Assembly (NCBI GenBank): GCA_023548195.1
Contig: JAJHZJ010000221.1
Coordinates: 186,001 to 250,000, forward strand
Length of the DNA: 64,000 nt
Source: Bettongia penicillata ogilbyi
Lineage: Eukaryota > Chordata > Mammalia > Diprotodontia > Potoroidae
Direction: 5' to 3'
Position numbers and translations under genes: made by a program
The notes under the pieces: model-generated
The model's input: only the letters and a program-made list of their open reading frames with translations
Told to the model about the DNA's origin: nothing
Database searches by the model: none
Shown: one piece after another, positions 35,685 through 46,389 of the stretch
How positions within the stretch are numbered: the stretch's first letter is position 1
How the letters are laid out: each line of letters starts with the position of its first letter

Positions 35685-35845
35685 TTAGATAATGCTGTAG
35701 ATTTGGAGGATTAAGCAGGAGACAGTGAGGCCAGTGACTTTGCACAGCCCTCCCTCACTTAAATACAATTCACTTGCAAGTCATGGCATCACCTTCCTGA
35801 AGTCATGATCTTCTTCAAGAAGGAAGGACAAACAGCAACTTTCTT
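35685..35845 (+). mobile_element. Marsupial SINE, GGACAAACAGCAAC type
   Basis: 'gtgaggccagtgactttgc', 'ctccctcacttaaatacaa', 'tcatggcatcaccttcctg' and 'gaaggacaaacagcaac' match the SINE at 22163-22310. Confidence 0.8.
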
Positions 35846-35849
35846 TCTG

Positions 35850-36370
35850 TCTCCTATGAACTTCTTTTTATTCGTAAAGTTTTTTTAATTTAAACAAATA
35901 CAAAATAAGAAAAGAAAAAGAAAGAAACTTAAATACTAAAACTAAAATAATACAAAATTAAAAACATAAAAAATTGCCACATGTGCAGTAGAACATGAGA
36001 GAAGATTCAAAATATACAGTAATAAACTTCCATTTCAAAACAGTCTTTATAATTAATAGTACACATTATTTTAAGAGGTGTCCATTTTTCCTTTGCTTTC
36101 TTCTGTTTTCTTTTGTTCTCTGCTGTGTCCTTTTTACTTTGTTCTTCTTTCCCCTTTCTGTCCTTGCCCCTCAAGAAGGCAAAATTAAGTGCAGATATAC
36201 ACTCATACATACGTATGTACAAATATACACATACAGAAACATATACACATGAATATATACATAGATACATACATACATACATGTACACATACTTAGGTTT
36301 CAATAATTATAGTCATATATAGACATATATATTCATATGCATCAATATAAGACTGTATTATACTTGTTTA
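35850..36370. other. A-rich and (ATAC)-rich low-complexity DNA
   Basis: An A-rich run at 35880-35985 is followed by pyrimidine-rich DNA and a degenerate ATAC/ACAT array at 36195-36290. No gene. Confidence 0.6.
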
Positions 36371-36469
36371 TTCTCTGTTTCACTGAGAGTGGATAGCCAC
36401 TTCCTTTGGAAATCCAAATCTTTCCATATTTTTCCAAGTCCACCAACTTGTCATTTCCTACACCACAGC

Positions 36470-36600
36470 AATAATATCCTCACCTTATACTATCAAGTTG
36501 TTTTAAATAGTCCAAAACAATCTTGATAATATGGCTGACACAGAGTGCTTTTCCTATTTTTTTCTTTTGCTCAAATCTATTTTAGCCTTCTCCTATGAAT
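36470..36600 (-). mobile_element. L1 fragment with RT-less junction, antisense
   Basis: 'ttgttttaaatagtccaaaa', 'ttgataatatggctgacac' and 'cctatttttttcttttgctc' run in the same order as 25325-25400, across the RT/endonuclease junction. The fragment is short and old, but the shared junction is informative. From 36600 to 36865 nothing was recognised. Confidence 0.45.
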
Positions 36601-36879
36601 TTCTGCTTGGAAATTACACCCCCAAAGACTTCATCATTCAATACTTCCATACAGTGGAATCTTCTTGATTTCTAAGGAACATTTTGGCATCTCTTTCTCA
36701 TTTACTGCCTCTTTCCATTTTTTCCATTCCATCACCAGGCAAGGGAAATCAGCATCCATATTCACTTTACCTAGCCTGTGAAATAAATCAAATTTATGCA
36801 AAACCAAAACAGATACTAGTCTTGGGGCATCCAGGTTGGTGGTAGTTAGCATATAAATCTTTATTAAAAAGTTACTTAC

Positions 36880-37542
36880 GTTCTGCAGGGGCAGAGTAGA
36901 AAGACTCACATATGCTAGCTCCGAATCCACAGCCCATAAATTTCCTGTAAAAAGAACTCCTCACAAATTCTGGAGCACTACAGGCCACACAGAAACACAG
37001 TGGAAGAGATTTCCATTCCAGAGAGCCCTGGAAAGCCGTCCCCAGGGGTCTGTCGTGCTCCGGACAGCAAAGCCCACCCCTGAGGTGCCCTGGCTGCACG
37101 GCCCCAGAGGAGCAGATCCAAGCAGGCTTCAGGGACGGAATCTCCAGCAGCCATGAAGGTCTCTCAACCCACCACAGGTGCTACAAGTCAGTGAGAGAGA
37201 CTTCTGCGCTGGCCGAGAGGGGAGTGGGGTGTCTCCGTGGCTCGGGCCCCCTCGAGAGGCAGTGGCAGAGGCAGCAGCGGCCCGGGACTCCCAGAGCAGG
37301 CAGGAGCTCCCCTCCATTACTGAATGTCTCTGCATAAACCCCCTGAGGGAACTGAGCCTGGGAGGCAGCCCTGCCCCCACCTGAGCACCACAACTTAAGC
37401 TCACATTGGATAGCAGCCGCTCCAACCACGGAAAGCCCTGAGGCTGGGAAGCAGCATTTGAATTGCAGACCCCAAGCACTAACTGGGCAGATCTAGGTGG
37501 GGGTGGAGAGGAATCTCAGAAGTCAAGTAACTGGCTGGGAAA
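36880..37542 (+). promoter_or_regulatory. HAL1 copy 4 5' UTR
   Basis: G+C-rich, CpG-containing leader, closely similar to 2100-2737. The terminal ccaagatgg motif is absent, so if that motif positions transcription start, this copy was probably inert on arrival. Confidence 0.5.
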
Positions 37543-38649
37543 ATGCCCAGAAAAAGGAAGCAAAATGAGACAATAGAGAACTACTTTCTTGGGGAAGAGA
37601 TGTTCCTTCCTCCTTTCATTTCTGATGAAGAAGTACAATGCTTGCCATCAGGAAAAGACATAGAAGTCAAGGCCTCTCTACCCCAAACATCTGAAATAGA
37701 TATCCAATGGGCCCAGGCCATGGAAGAGCTCAAAAAGCATTTTAAAAATCAAGTTAGAGAGGTGGAGGAAAAACTTGGAAGAGAAATGAGAGAGATGCAA
37801 GAAAAGCATGAAAAACAGGTCAATACCCTGCTAAAGGAGACCCAAAAAATGCTGAAGAAAATGACACCTTGAAAAATAGGCTCACTCAATTGGCAAAAGA
37901 GGTTCAAAAAGCCAATGAGGAGAAGAATGCTGTCAAAAGCAGAATTAGCCAAATGGAAAAAGAGGTTCAAAAGCTCACTGAGGAAAATAGCTCTCTCAAA
38001 ATTGGAATGGAACAGATGGAGGCTAATGACTTTCTGAGAAACCAAGAAATCATAAAACAAAACCAAAAGAATGAAAAAATGGAAGAGAATGTGAAATATC
38101 TCATGTGAAATACAACTGACCTGGAAACTAGATCCAGGAGAGACAATTTAAAAATTATGGGGACTACCTGAAAGCCATGATAAAAAAAAAAAAGAGCCTA
38201 GACATCATCTTTCATGAAATTGTCAAGGAAAACTGTCCTGATATTCTAGAATCAGAGGGCAAAAATAAGTATTCAGGGAATCCACTGATCACCACCTGAA
38301 AGAGATCCAAAAAGAGAAACTCCTAGGAACATTGTGGCCAAATTCCAGAATTCCCTGGGCAAGGAGAAAATATTGCAGGCAGCTAGAAAGAAACAATCAA
38401 ATATTGTGGAAATACAATCAGGATAACACAAGATCTAGCAGCTTGTACATTAAGGGATCAAAGGGCATGGAATAGGATATTCCAGAAGTCAAAGGAACTA
38501 GGATTAAAACCAAGAATCACCTACCCAGAAAAACTGAGTATAATACTTCAGGGGAAAAATGGTCTTTCAATGAAATAGAGGACTTTCAAGCATTCTTGAT
38601 GAAAAGACCAGAGCTGAAAAGAAAATTTGACTTTCAAACACAAGAATGA
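37543..38649 (+). pseudogene. HAL1 copy 4 ORF1 (broken)
   Basis: It opens MPRKRKQNETIENYFLGEE and has the acidic N-terminal part, coiled coil and RRM-like and C-terminal regions in full-length order, about 369 codons. Frameshifts: loss of one A in the A run at about 37843-37848, a TGA near 38106 soon after LM, several shifts between 38160 and 38420, and five As rather than six in the A run at about 38555. Loss of function is clear. Confidence 0.82.
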
Positions 38650-38784
38650 GAAGAAGCATAAAAAAGTAAACAGCAAAGAGAAGTCATAAGGGACTTACCA
38701 AAGGTGAACTGTTTACATTCTTACATGGAAAGACAATATTTGTAACTCTTTAAACGTTTCAATATCTGGGTAGTTGGTGGGACC

Positions 38785-38860
38785 ACACACAGACGTACAC
38801 ACACACACATGTACATGCGTGCATGCACACACACACATACACACATGCATGCACACACAG
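38785..38860. repeat. Imperfect (CA)n in HAL1 copy 4 3' UTR
   Basis: CA-rich array with TG/CATG interruptions at the conserved microsatellite position of the HAL1 3' UTR. Confidence 0.92.
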
Positions 38861-39707
38861 AGACAGAGAGCACAGAGTGAATTGAATAGGATGGGGCCAT
38901 ATCTTAAACGAAATTAAGGTAAATGGTGAGAGAGAAATGTAGTGGGAGGAGAGAGGATGAAATGGAATGGGGTAAATTATCTCTCATTCATGAGGCAAGC
39001 AGGAGACTTTTTAGTGGAGGGAAAAAGAGGAGAGCTGAGAAAAAAACATGAAGTTTACCCTCATCACAGTCAACTAAAGGAAGGAGTAAAATGCACACTC
39101 ATTTTGGTATGAAAACCTATCTTACAGTACAGGAAAGTGGGGAAGAAGGAGATAAGCAGGGAGGGAGGGATGATGGAAGGGAGGGCAATGGGAGAAGGGA
39201 GCAATTTGAAGTCAACACTCCTGGGGAGGGACAGGATCAAAAGACAGAATAGAAACAATGGGGGCAGAATAGGATGGAGGGAAATACAGTTAGTCTTACA
39301 TAACACGACTGTTCTCGAAGTCATTTGCAAAACTACAGAGATATGGCTTGTACTGAATTGCCTGCCTTCCCAAAGGGAATGGGTGGGGAGGGAGGGATGG
39401 GGAGAATTTGGAAATCAAAGTTTTGGGAGCAACTGTTGAGTATTGTTCTTGCTACTGGGAAATAAATACAGTTATTGTGGAATAGAAAGTCATCTGGCCC
39501 TACAGGACAAAAGAGAAGTTGGGGACAAGAGAAGGGAGGGATGATAGAAGAGAGGGCAGATTGGTGATAGGGAAAATTAAAATGCTCGGTGTATTGGAGT
39601 GGGGGAGGAGATAAATGGGGAGAAAATTTGGAACCCAAAATTTTGTGAAAATGAATGTAAAAAGTTAAATAAATAAATTTATATTTAAAAAAAACAAAGT
39701 TACTTAC

Positions 39708-40270
39708 TACTATAATTCTAACTGCTACTCCACAGAGAAGGCCATGTAATTTATCCCAAACTACTCATTTCAAAACTCTTACTTATGAGCCAGACAGCTT
39801 TGTTTTCATTAATCTCCTGGCACATGATATAACACAAAGCTTTGTTCTTTTAATTTGACATAAGCATAGCTTGCATAACATTACCCCAAACAATATAACA
39901 TCATCAAGTCTATATAAAAATCATTAAGCTCATTGTCTAATGCTGTCATGTTATGACATACTCTTTGAGGTCTAGTGACATTCGATCATCTTAGATCCCA
40001 GCTAATATTGTTTCATCTAGCGTTGAGGTTTTGTATGGGTTTTTTTGTAGCTCTTGTTTTACAAATTTTTGCAAAAATTGTCTTGTATATAGCAGCTGCT
40101 AAGCTAGTCAATATGCTAAGTGCAGTCTCCTCCAAATTACAATTTCTACTAGAGTTTTACAGACTTTACAAAACCTTGGTATCCACATTACCATTATTCA
40201 TGTTTGAAACCAAAGAAAATATCTTTAGAAGTCAATTTCCTAAGAAAAATCTAAAAGGAAGTTTATCAAG
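39708..40270. other. No recognised feature
   Basis: Continuation of the pre-insertion site. A 104-codon open stretch at 39975-40289 has no recognisable motif, and its end runs into a MIR SINE, so it is treated as chance. Confidence 0.5.
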
Positions 40271-40274
40271 AGAC

Positions 40275-40470
40275 AGCATGGTATCATGAATTCGATGTTG
40301 GACTTGAAATCAGCAAGATGAAAGCTCAAATCCTGACTCGAACATTTATTTGCGGGGTGATCCTGAGCAAGTCACTTGACCACTCTGGGTCTCATTTTCT
40401 TCATCTGTATGATGGGGAAGAGAATGGAGGACTTCCCTTCCAACTATACCTCTATAATCCCATGATCTAC
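40275..40470 (+). mobile_element. MIR-type SINE, sense
   Basis: 'gagacagcatggtatcatg', 'aaagctcaaatcctgactcg', 'gagcaagtcacttgacc' and 'ttcttcatctgtatgatgg' follow MIR order. Confidence 0.75.
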
Positions 40471-40834
40471 TAGCTCCTCACCCTTGGATCTCCTATATCA
40501 TTTCTCTGCTCTGAAGGTGTCAATTAAATGGCTCCAAAACAGAATATAGATCCAAGCCACAAGATTCTTTTGTCATAGGACCTTGTAATTGGAAACTCTC
40601 TCGTTGGGAAGATTGCTACCACTAGATTATTTTAACATTGCATTAATAGGCTTTCCAGCTATACTTAATTAAAGTCAATTTACGTACATAGACTTTCCTT
40701 TCCCACTGACATTATGTAGTCACTTGGAACAGTTCACACTCATGTGTTTTTGTTTATTATACATCTCATTCATTATGTGCAACTTTTTTCCTGCTTCCTT
40801 TAATTCAATGAAATTTACTACAACAAGCAGTGAT

Positions 40835-40925
40835 TAAGTATTTATTACGTGACAACATCTGGACATATAAAGATTAAAAACTAGCCAATCTCTGTCCTCA
40901 AGGAGCTTATATTGCCTGATTCTAA
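40835..40925 (-). mobile_element. L2 tail, antisense
   Basis: 'taagtatttattacgtgac' then 'tctgtcctcaaggagcttat' is the inverted L2 end. Confidence 0.65.
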
Positions 40926-40929
40926 AAGT

Positions 40930-43235
40930 CTCCCCCATTTCAGTTAGTTATTATCTACATTTTCACCTCTTTTTCCAATAAATCCATATGAAATGCTTTC
41001 CAGCCTAGACACTATGTTTTTATTTTGAAGATGGCAAAATTGCACACCTACTTCCACTAAAGATTAAACTCACTATCATTTATTCCTTTAATAACATGTC
41101 TGATTATGTGATTATTTTAAATGCTTTTTGCTTCCAAAAAGCTCTTTAACCTCTGTAGTTTCCAGTAAGTAAGTTCATTTTTGCTTAGTCACATTCAAGC
41201 AACCTGGGTTATAAAAAGAGTTTCTTTGGCATACTGACTCACTATATAAAACTTTTCTTTTAACTAAGATGGCTGTAGCATTTTGTCCTATGCAATCTCC
41301 AGGGTTGCAAAACACTGCTCTGTTGTTGTCTTGCTACCACCTCCTCAAGCTACAAGAAGTGCAATCAGGACTTGCAAGGTATCAATTATTTCTCCTTATT
41401 TATATTGGGAGCAGCATTACCCTTCTTGTTATTATCTCCTTTGCCAGAATTCTATATGCCAGAAGAACATGTTCCATTCCTTGGCTGTCACCTCCTGAGG
41501 GCTGGTTCTCTCTTGTGGCAATTAGTCTAGCTGTAACCTAGCCCAGTTTTTACAACTTACATTCCATTTCATAGTCAATTCTTATGACAATAACCAATTT
41601 CTATCCAAATTTAGAATGCAATAAAAACTACTTTAACAACAGTCCGTAAAAGTTTTATGTATCATGGTGTAATCTATACATGACACAGCAATTATGAGTA
41701 GGAAGTCAATCCAAAATCTAGCTTTCTGTAGCCTTTTGGGATCAAATATCATGGAATCCTTTTAACTCTGGACATTTCTAGCCATACATCCAAATTCATT
41801 CTATTTCCAGTCTAGGCTACATCTTGTTGGATCTCTGGGAGTTATGTCATACTTTTGAGATCATCCAGTTAGGTTCCTTCACTTTATAGATGGAGAGCTA
41901 AACCCAGAAAAGCTGAATGATATACCTAAACTCTTATGACAGATTGAGGCTTTGAAATTCCTGATTTGTAATTAGTCCATTGTTATTTCCTTTCATCCAG
42001 TTTCTTCTTTCCCACTAACATGTAAGTAACCCTTGTATTTACTTGGGAACAAAGCATCTTGATTTTTCTGGTTTCTGAGGTCTACATATACAAATGGGCA
42101 AAGTTAGAGTTATCAAAAATTTGACTATTATTATTCATCTATCAGATTCTATAGTTGTGATGGAAGAGGGGAGGGGTGATTATTTCAGAAGATATAAATT
42201 GAGAGGTACAGCCTTTGCTCATCCTTTTGTATAAACTCATCATGAGATGCTACTCAGGGGTACAGTGTAGGCTAGTGTCCCAGTAACAAGACCAGCCTCA
42301 CTAGAGTACTCATAAGACAAGGGAACCAGAGTCATTTGTAGGTATACAATAAGTGTACCAGCACACCCTAAAAGACTTTCCCTTTGACTCTTTCCCAGAA
42401 GGAAGGTTACTCATGCCTTGCACATGCATTTGACCATGGTCTTGACACCACAAAAAAGGAAGTCACCCAGGAACGAGAAGCCAGTGTATCTGTGTGATAT
42501 TATTGTGATATTATCCATCTTTTCTTCTTTCTGGAGCACTATATGGCTCCATGGACACCAAACTCTGAGAGCAAGCTTCTACATGTCACCAGTGGAAACT
42601 GCTTTATCATGTGTATTTGTGCTGACTGAAAGCAGATCCAGGATAGGAGAAAAATGTATTCATTCTTCAGAACTGCTGAGTAAAGGTGACACCTTCTAAT
42701 CCACATCCACCTTCCCACCATCTAAAACCCATTCATATTGCCTTCACTATTCATTAGCAATAGTATAAATTAGAGGTGTGCTAGTTCAGAAAGAGAAGAA
42801 AAAACTAGGTCAGCAAAAGAGACATATGAACAAAGTCTGACAATGTAGGCAATGTTCCACACTCAGTCCCCCTACAAAGAAAATGCAACATGTATTTCCT
42901 TCTATCTTCTTTAATACCAACTTTCATCATCATCATAATTTTCCAGCATTTAGTTTGGTGAGGTTTTTGTTCTTTTATTTATGTTGTGGTAATCATTGTA
43001 TATATTGTTTTCCTGATTCTGCTTACCTAATTTTGCATTGGTCATATAATTCTTCATATTCATCCTTTCTTTTGGTACAAAAATATAAGTATTACATTTA
43101 TGTGTCACATTTTTAAACGCTATTATGGGTTTTAAGGTATAGCTTTTCAAATAGTGCTACAAGCAATCATATCATACTGCTACCAGTATGAACATCCCAG
43201 GCCCATTTCCCAATTTCTTGTTTCTTATCACATTA
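40930..43235. other. No recognised feature (2.3 kb)
   Basis: The longest stretch without a confident call. Two overlapping open frames at 41269-41541 have a hydrophobic segment but no family resemblance, and lie in ordinary AT-rich DNA. A 93-codon frame at 42418-42699 is likewise unremarkable. Confidence 0.45.
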
Positions 43236-43237
43236 TG

Positions 43238-43345
43238 CTTGTTGCTTTTTATTCAGTCATGACTGACTGTTTTTGACCCTATGGGCCATAGCACAACAGT
43301 CTCTTCTATCCTTTGCTATCTCTCAAAGTCTGTCCAAGATCACAT
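43238..43345 (-). mobile_element. RTE/BovB-like 3' end, antisense
   Basis: 'ttcagtcatgactgactgt', 'ttttgaccctatgggccata', 'gcacaacagtctcttctatc' match the inverted RTE/BovB 3' end ('gtcggacacgactgaa' in sense), the tail type that Mar1 SINEs borrow. Confidence 0.7.
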
Positions 43346-43477
43346 TATGCTACATACTTTATAGGAAAACTCAACTCAATGTATTTTTCCGTTTTCCATT
43401 TATTTAATTAGGTCATAGTACGGAATATTCACACAAAATAAAGAGTTTTCCTCTTATATAACATGGTTCTAATAAGT

Positions 43478-43547
43478 CATCTTGATATATATCAATATAT
43501 AATACATATATGTATATTATATATATCAATATATAATACATATATGT
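43478..43547. repeat. AT-rich palindromic tandem repeat
   Basis: Two copies of a unit containing 'atatatcaatatataatac' and 'atatatgtat'. The unit is itself nearly palindromic. It directly adjoins the outer edge of inverted-repeat arm 1. Confidence 0.85.
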
Positions 43548-43789
43548 ATCAAGAAGCACAATGCAATTAATGGTCAAATGATGGTTATAGATAATACAAG
43601 CTATAATCTAATGAGAAGTGATCATAATGGGACTGAGGTGATCTCAGAATGTTTCTTGGAGGATGTGGCTCTTGAGTTGATTTTTGAATAATGGGTAAGA
43701 TTTGGATAGGAAGAAAGGCAGGGAAGAGTAGGCAATGCAGAGATCAGTCAGTAGTCTTCCCTCTATCCTATGCCGCCCCACATACCATG
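43548..43789 (+). repeat. Inverted duplication, arm 1
   Basis: Reads from 'atcaagaagcacaatgcaat' to 'gccccacataccatg'. Its reverse complement recurs at 44822-44971. It includes an internal 95-bp block (43635-43729, L2-like) that arm 2 lacks. Confidence 0.93.
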
Positions 43790-43919
43790 TGAACATATAT
43801 ATGTATATGGAATTTCAAAGTAAAAAGCAATATTTTGCAGACAAATAATATATTTCATCACACATCTGAATCATTGCATTCATGATTGTTTTAGAGAAGC
43901 CTCATACCTCTTTTATGGA

Positions 43920-44090
43920 AATCATGGAAGAGACATCAGAGGCCATATACAAGCCTTCCTTTTACAGATGAGGAAACTGAGTCCCACAAAGCTTAAGTGT
44001 TTGCCCAAGGTCAAATATATAGTAAACATCAAAGGCATGGATTGAATGAAGACAGGACAAATGACTCTGGAGTAAGGGCTCTTTTCATTA
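43920..44090 (-). mobile_element. MIR SINE, antisense
   Basis: 'cttttacagatgaggaaact', 'gagtcccacaaagcttaag' and 'tgcccaaggtcaaatatata' match the inverted MIR core. Confidence 0.7.
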
Positions 44091-44094
44091 AACC

Positions 44095-44820
44095 ACACAG
44101 AAAGAATTTAATATACAGGAAATTATATCCATGAGAGATACCTTATTAATAGAATCTAAATATATAATATCATTTCCCCAAAAAATGCTTTATTTCTAAA
44201 CTAATAAAAATTCCTTCACTAATATAGATATGTATATTTAATACAGTTTTACTGGTTCTTTCCCAAGTCTGAATGTCTTAAATGGAATGAAAATCTGGTA
44301 AGCTTATTATTAAAATTGTGAAATGGTATAGATAACTAATCAGGAAAGAACTGTTACTGAAGTTGTTGTCTATCTTTCATTTAGGCATTTCGCTCTTTCT
44401 GTAGAATTTTAACCAACTCTCTATTTCCAGATCATTTGACAACTTAATTGTTTGCTTGAGTCAGTTACTTAAAAATTGTCATGAATATGATAGCCAGAAT
44501 CAGATAATATACTTTCTTTTGGTGTAACTGGAAATAGCATCCATCAAGCACCTACATTACTGCTACAAAGAGTTGATCAGGCAAATAGTGATGACCAGAA
44601 GACATTGTGTCCATTGCACTTGCTAGAATGCATCCTCTGACCTAGATCTAAATGTGGAGAAGCTTCAAGAAATTCCTGGGGATGTTTCCTGGGTATGGAA
44701 TTTGGAGTAGGACAGTCGTAGGAGTCTTATTTCAAGCCTCTATGGCTGCACTGAGAAGGAATCAGAAGCTAAGTTTCTTTTTTTTTTGGGGGGGGGGGCG
44801 CTTTATAGCCATACTGCCTA
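44095..44820. other. Unassigned loop between inverted arms
   Basis: AT-rich sequence without recognised genes. A T10G10-like run lies at about 44779-44798. Confidence 0.5.
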
Positions 44821-44821
44821 G

Positions 44822-44971
44822 CATGGTATGTGGGGCAGCATAGGGTAGAGGGAAGACTATTGACTGATCTCTGCATTGCCTAGTCCCATTATGATCACTT
44901 CTTCTCATTAGATTATAGCTTGTACTATCTATAACCATCATTTGACCATTAATTGCATTGTGCTTCTTGAT
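44822..44971 (-). repeat. Inverted duplication, arm 2
   Basis: Reverse complement of arm 1 with the 95-bp middle missing, 3 extra bases and four mismatches over about 147 aligned bases (by eye). Confidence 0.93.
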
Positions 44972-45104
44972 TTGTTAAAATGGGTAAGAGCAGTAAGATG
45001 TAGGGAGAAGAAATGGAACCTGGCCAAGGACTGGCTTGGTTGGAAGGATATGAAGAAGAGGACATCTTCAGGGCACTTCCAATAACTTAACAGGCTTTGT
45101 TTTA

Positions 45105-45225
45105 ATATATTATATATGTATATATGTGCATAATATATGCATATATGTGTATACATATAACAGTGCGTATATATGTATCTATGTATGTATATATACATAC
45201 TATATATGTGTATATATAAACACAT
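45105..45225. repeat. (TA/TATG) low-complexity array
   Basis: Degenerate TATATG/CATATA array about 130 bp beyond the outer edge of arm 2. Confidence 0.9.
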
Positions 45226-45229
45226 CTAT

Positions 45230-46014
45230 ACTGTTATAATCAAATTATCTAAAGGGTGCAAAGATAGACAGGAGGAAAAGAGAAAGAAATAGGAGTCCTT
45301 AGTCCTCAGGACAGATACATGACATTCATTAGCTACTAAGAGGAAGAAGATGACTCCTGCAAGAGCACAGGAATACAAAAATCCAGAACTGGTCAAAACA
45401 ACTAGAAAATGGAGTGAGACATAGATAAGAACCAACAGCACTGTTGCCATGACAGCAGAATAACTTCCAGCTGGAGCTGAGAATGGGTCAGCACAAAGCT
45501 TTTTTGAATAAAAGTAAATCGTAAAAGAAGCAGAGTATTGGAGACTGTTGTTTAAGTGGAATTTAGGGTAGGAGATAAGAGGAACAAAGTCTACAAACAG
45601 TATGGTGGTGGGAGCAGGGTAAAATGTAGCTTACTGTGTACCAAGTGTAGATACTACACTTGGACTTCAGCTATGTGCAGGTGACACATTTGTTTTCTAT
45701 AACTTTACGAAGAGTTCTAAGGGCTTAATAAAGTACACAGATGATGATAGATTTTCTCTACTTTGTTTCATGTTCCCTGCCTATTGCCAAACAAAGGAGA
45801 GTCTTGAAGTACATCTTGGCATAGATAGTTAAGATTCCTGACAAGCAGCTGCAACATTTAATGTTGGAGTATTCCAGGACTCACTTAATCACTCCATAAA
45901 TAGAGCCTTGAAGGACTTGTTCAATGCTCACAACTTTTTTAAGTACCTTTGTTGAAAAGTAGCTTTGGTTATTTGTGTGACCCAGGAAGGACCTAGTGGG
46001 TAAGTTGGAGGATC
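45230..46014. other. No recognised feature
   Basis: Unassigned DNA to the left of the large antisense L1. Confidence 0.45.
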
Positions 46015-46389
46015 TTTTTCCCCCCTTAACAGTATTTTATTTTTTCCAAATACATGTAAAGATAGTTTTCAACATTTATTTTTATAAAATATTGAGTTTC
46101 AAATTTTCCTCTTTCATGCCTCTTCAAGATAGCAAGCAATCTGATATGTTATACATGTACAATCATGACAAACATATTTCCACATTAGTAACATTGAGAA
46201 ACAAGAATCAGAACAAAAGGGGAAAACCACAAGAAAGAAAAAAAACAACTAAAAAGAGAAAATAATATGTTTCAATCGGCATTCAGATTCCATAGTTCTT
46301 TCTCTGGATGTGGAAAGAATTATCCTTTATGAGTCTTTTGCAATTGTCTTGGACCATTGTATTGCTGAGAATAGCTAAGTCTCTCATAG

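Larger units (their letters stand above)
36880..39695 (+). mobile_element. HAL1 copy 4 with 12-bp TSD
   Basis: It is almost complete, missing only the first 20 or so bases of the family 5' end, YY1-like motif included. It contains 5' UTR, ORF1, about 1,045 bp of 3' non-coding DNA and a TAAATAAA tail. The direct repeat aaagttacttac at 36868-36879 and 39696-39707 is an unambiguous TSD and fixes both ends. That interval contains no ORF2, which shows the element integrated in ORF1-only form. Confidence 0.93.

Noticed and set aside
39975..40289. 104-codon open frame near HAL1 copy 4
   Set aside because: Its end runs into a MIR SINE and the sequence resembles no protein family.
41269..41541. 90-codon open frame with a hydrophobic segment, overlapped by another frame
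   Set aside because: No recognisable family, ordinary AT-rich surroundings, and a second frame open over the same bases. Chance is the simplest explanation.
40930..43235. Unannotated ERV or DNA transposon
   Set aside because: No terminal inverted repeats, TSD, polypurine tract or protein motif was found by eye.
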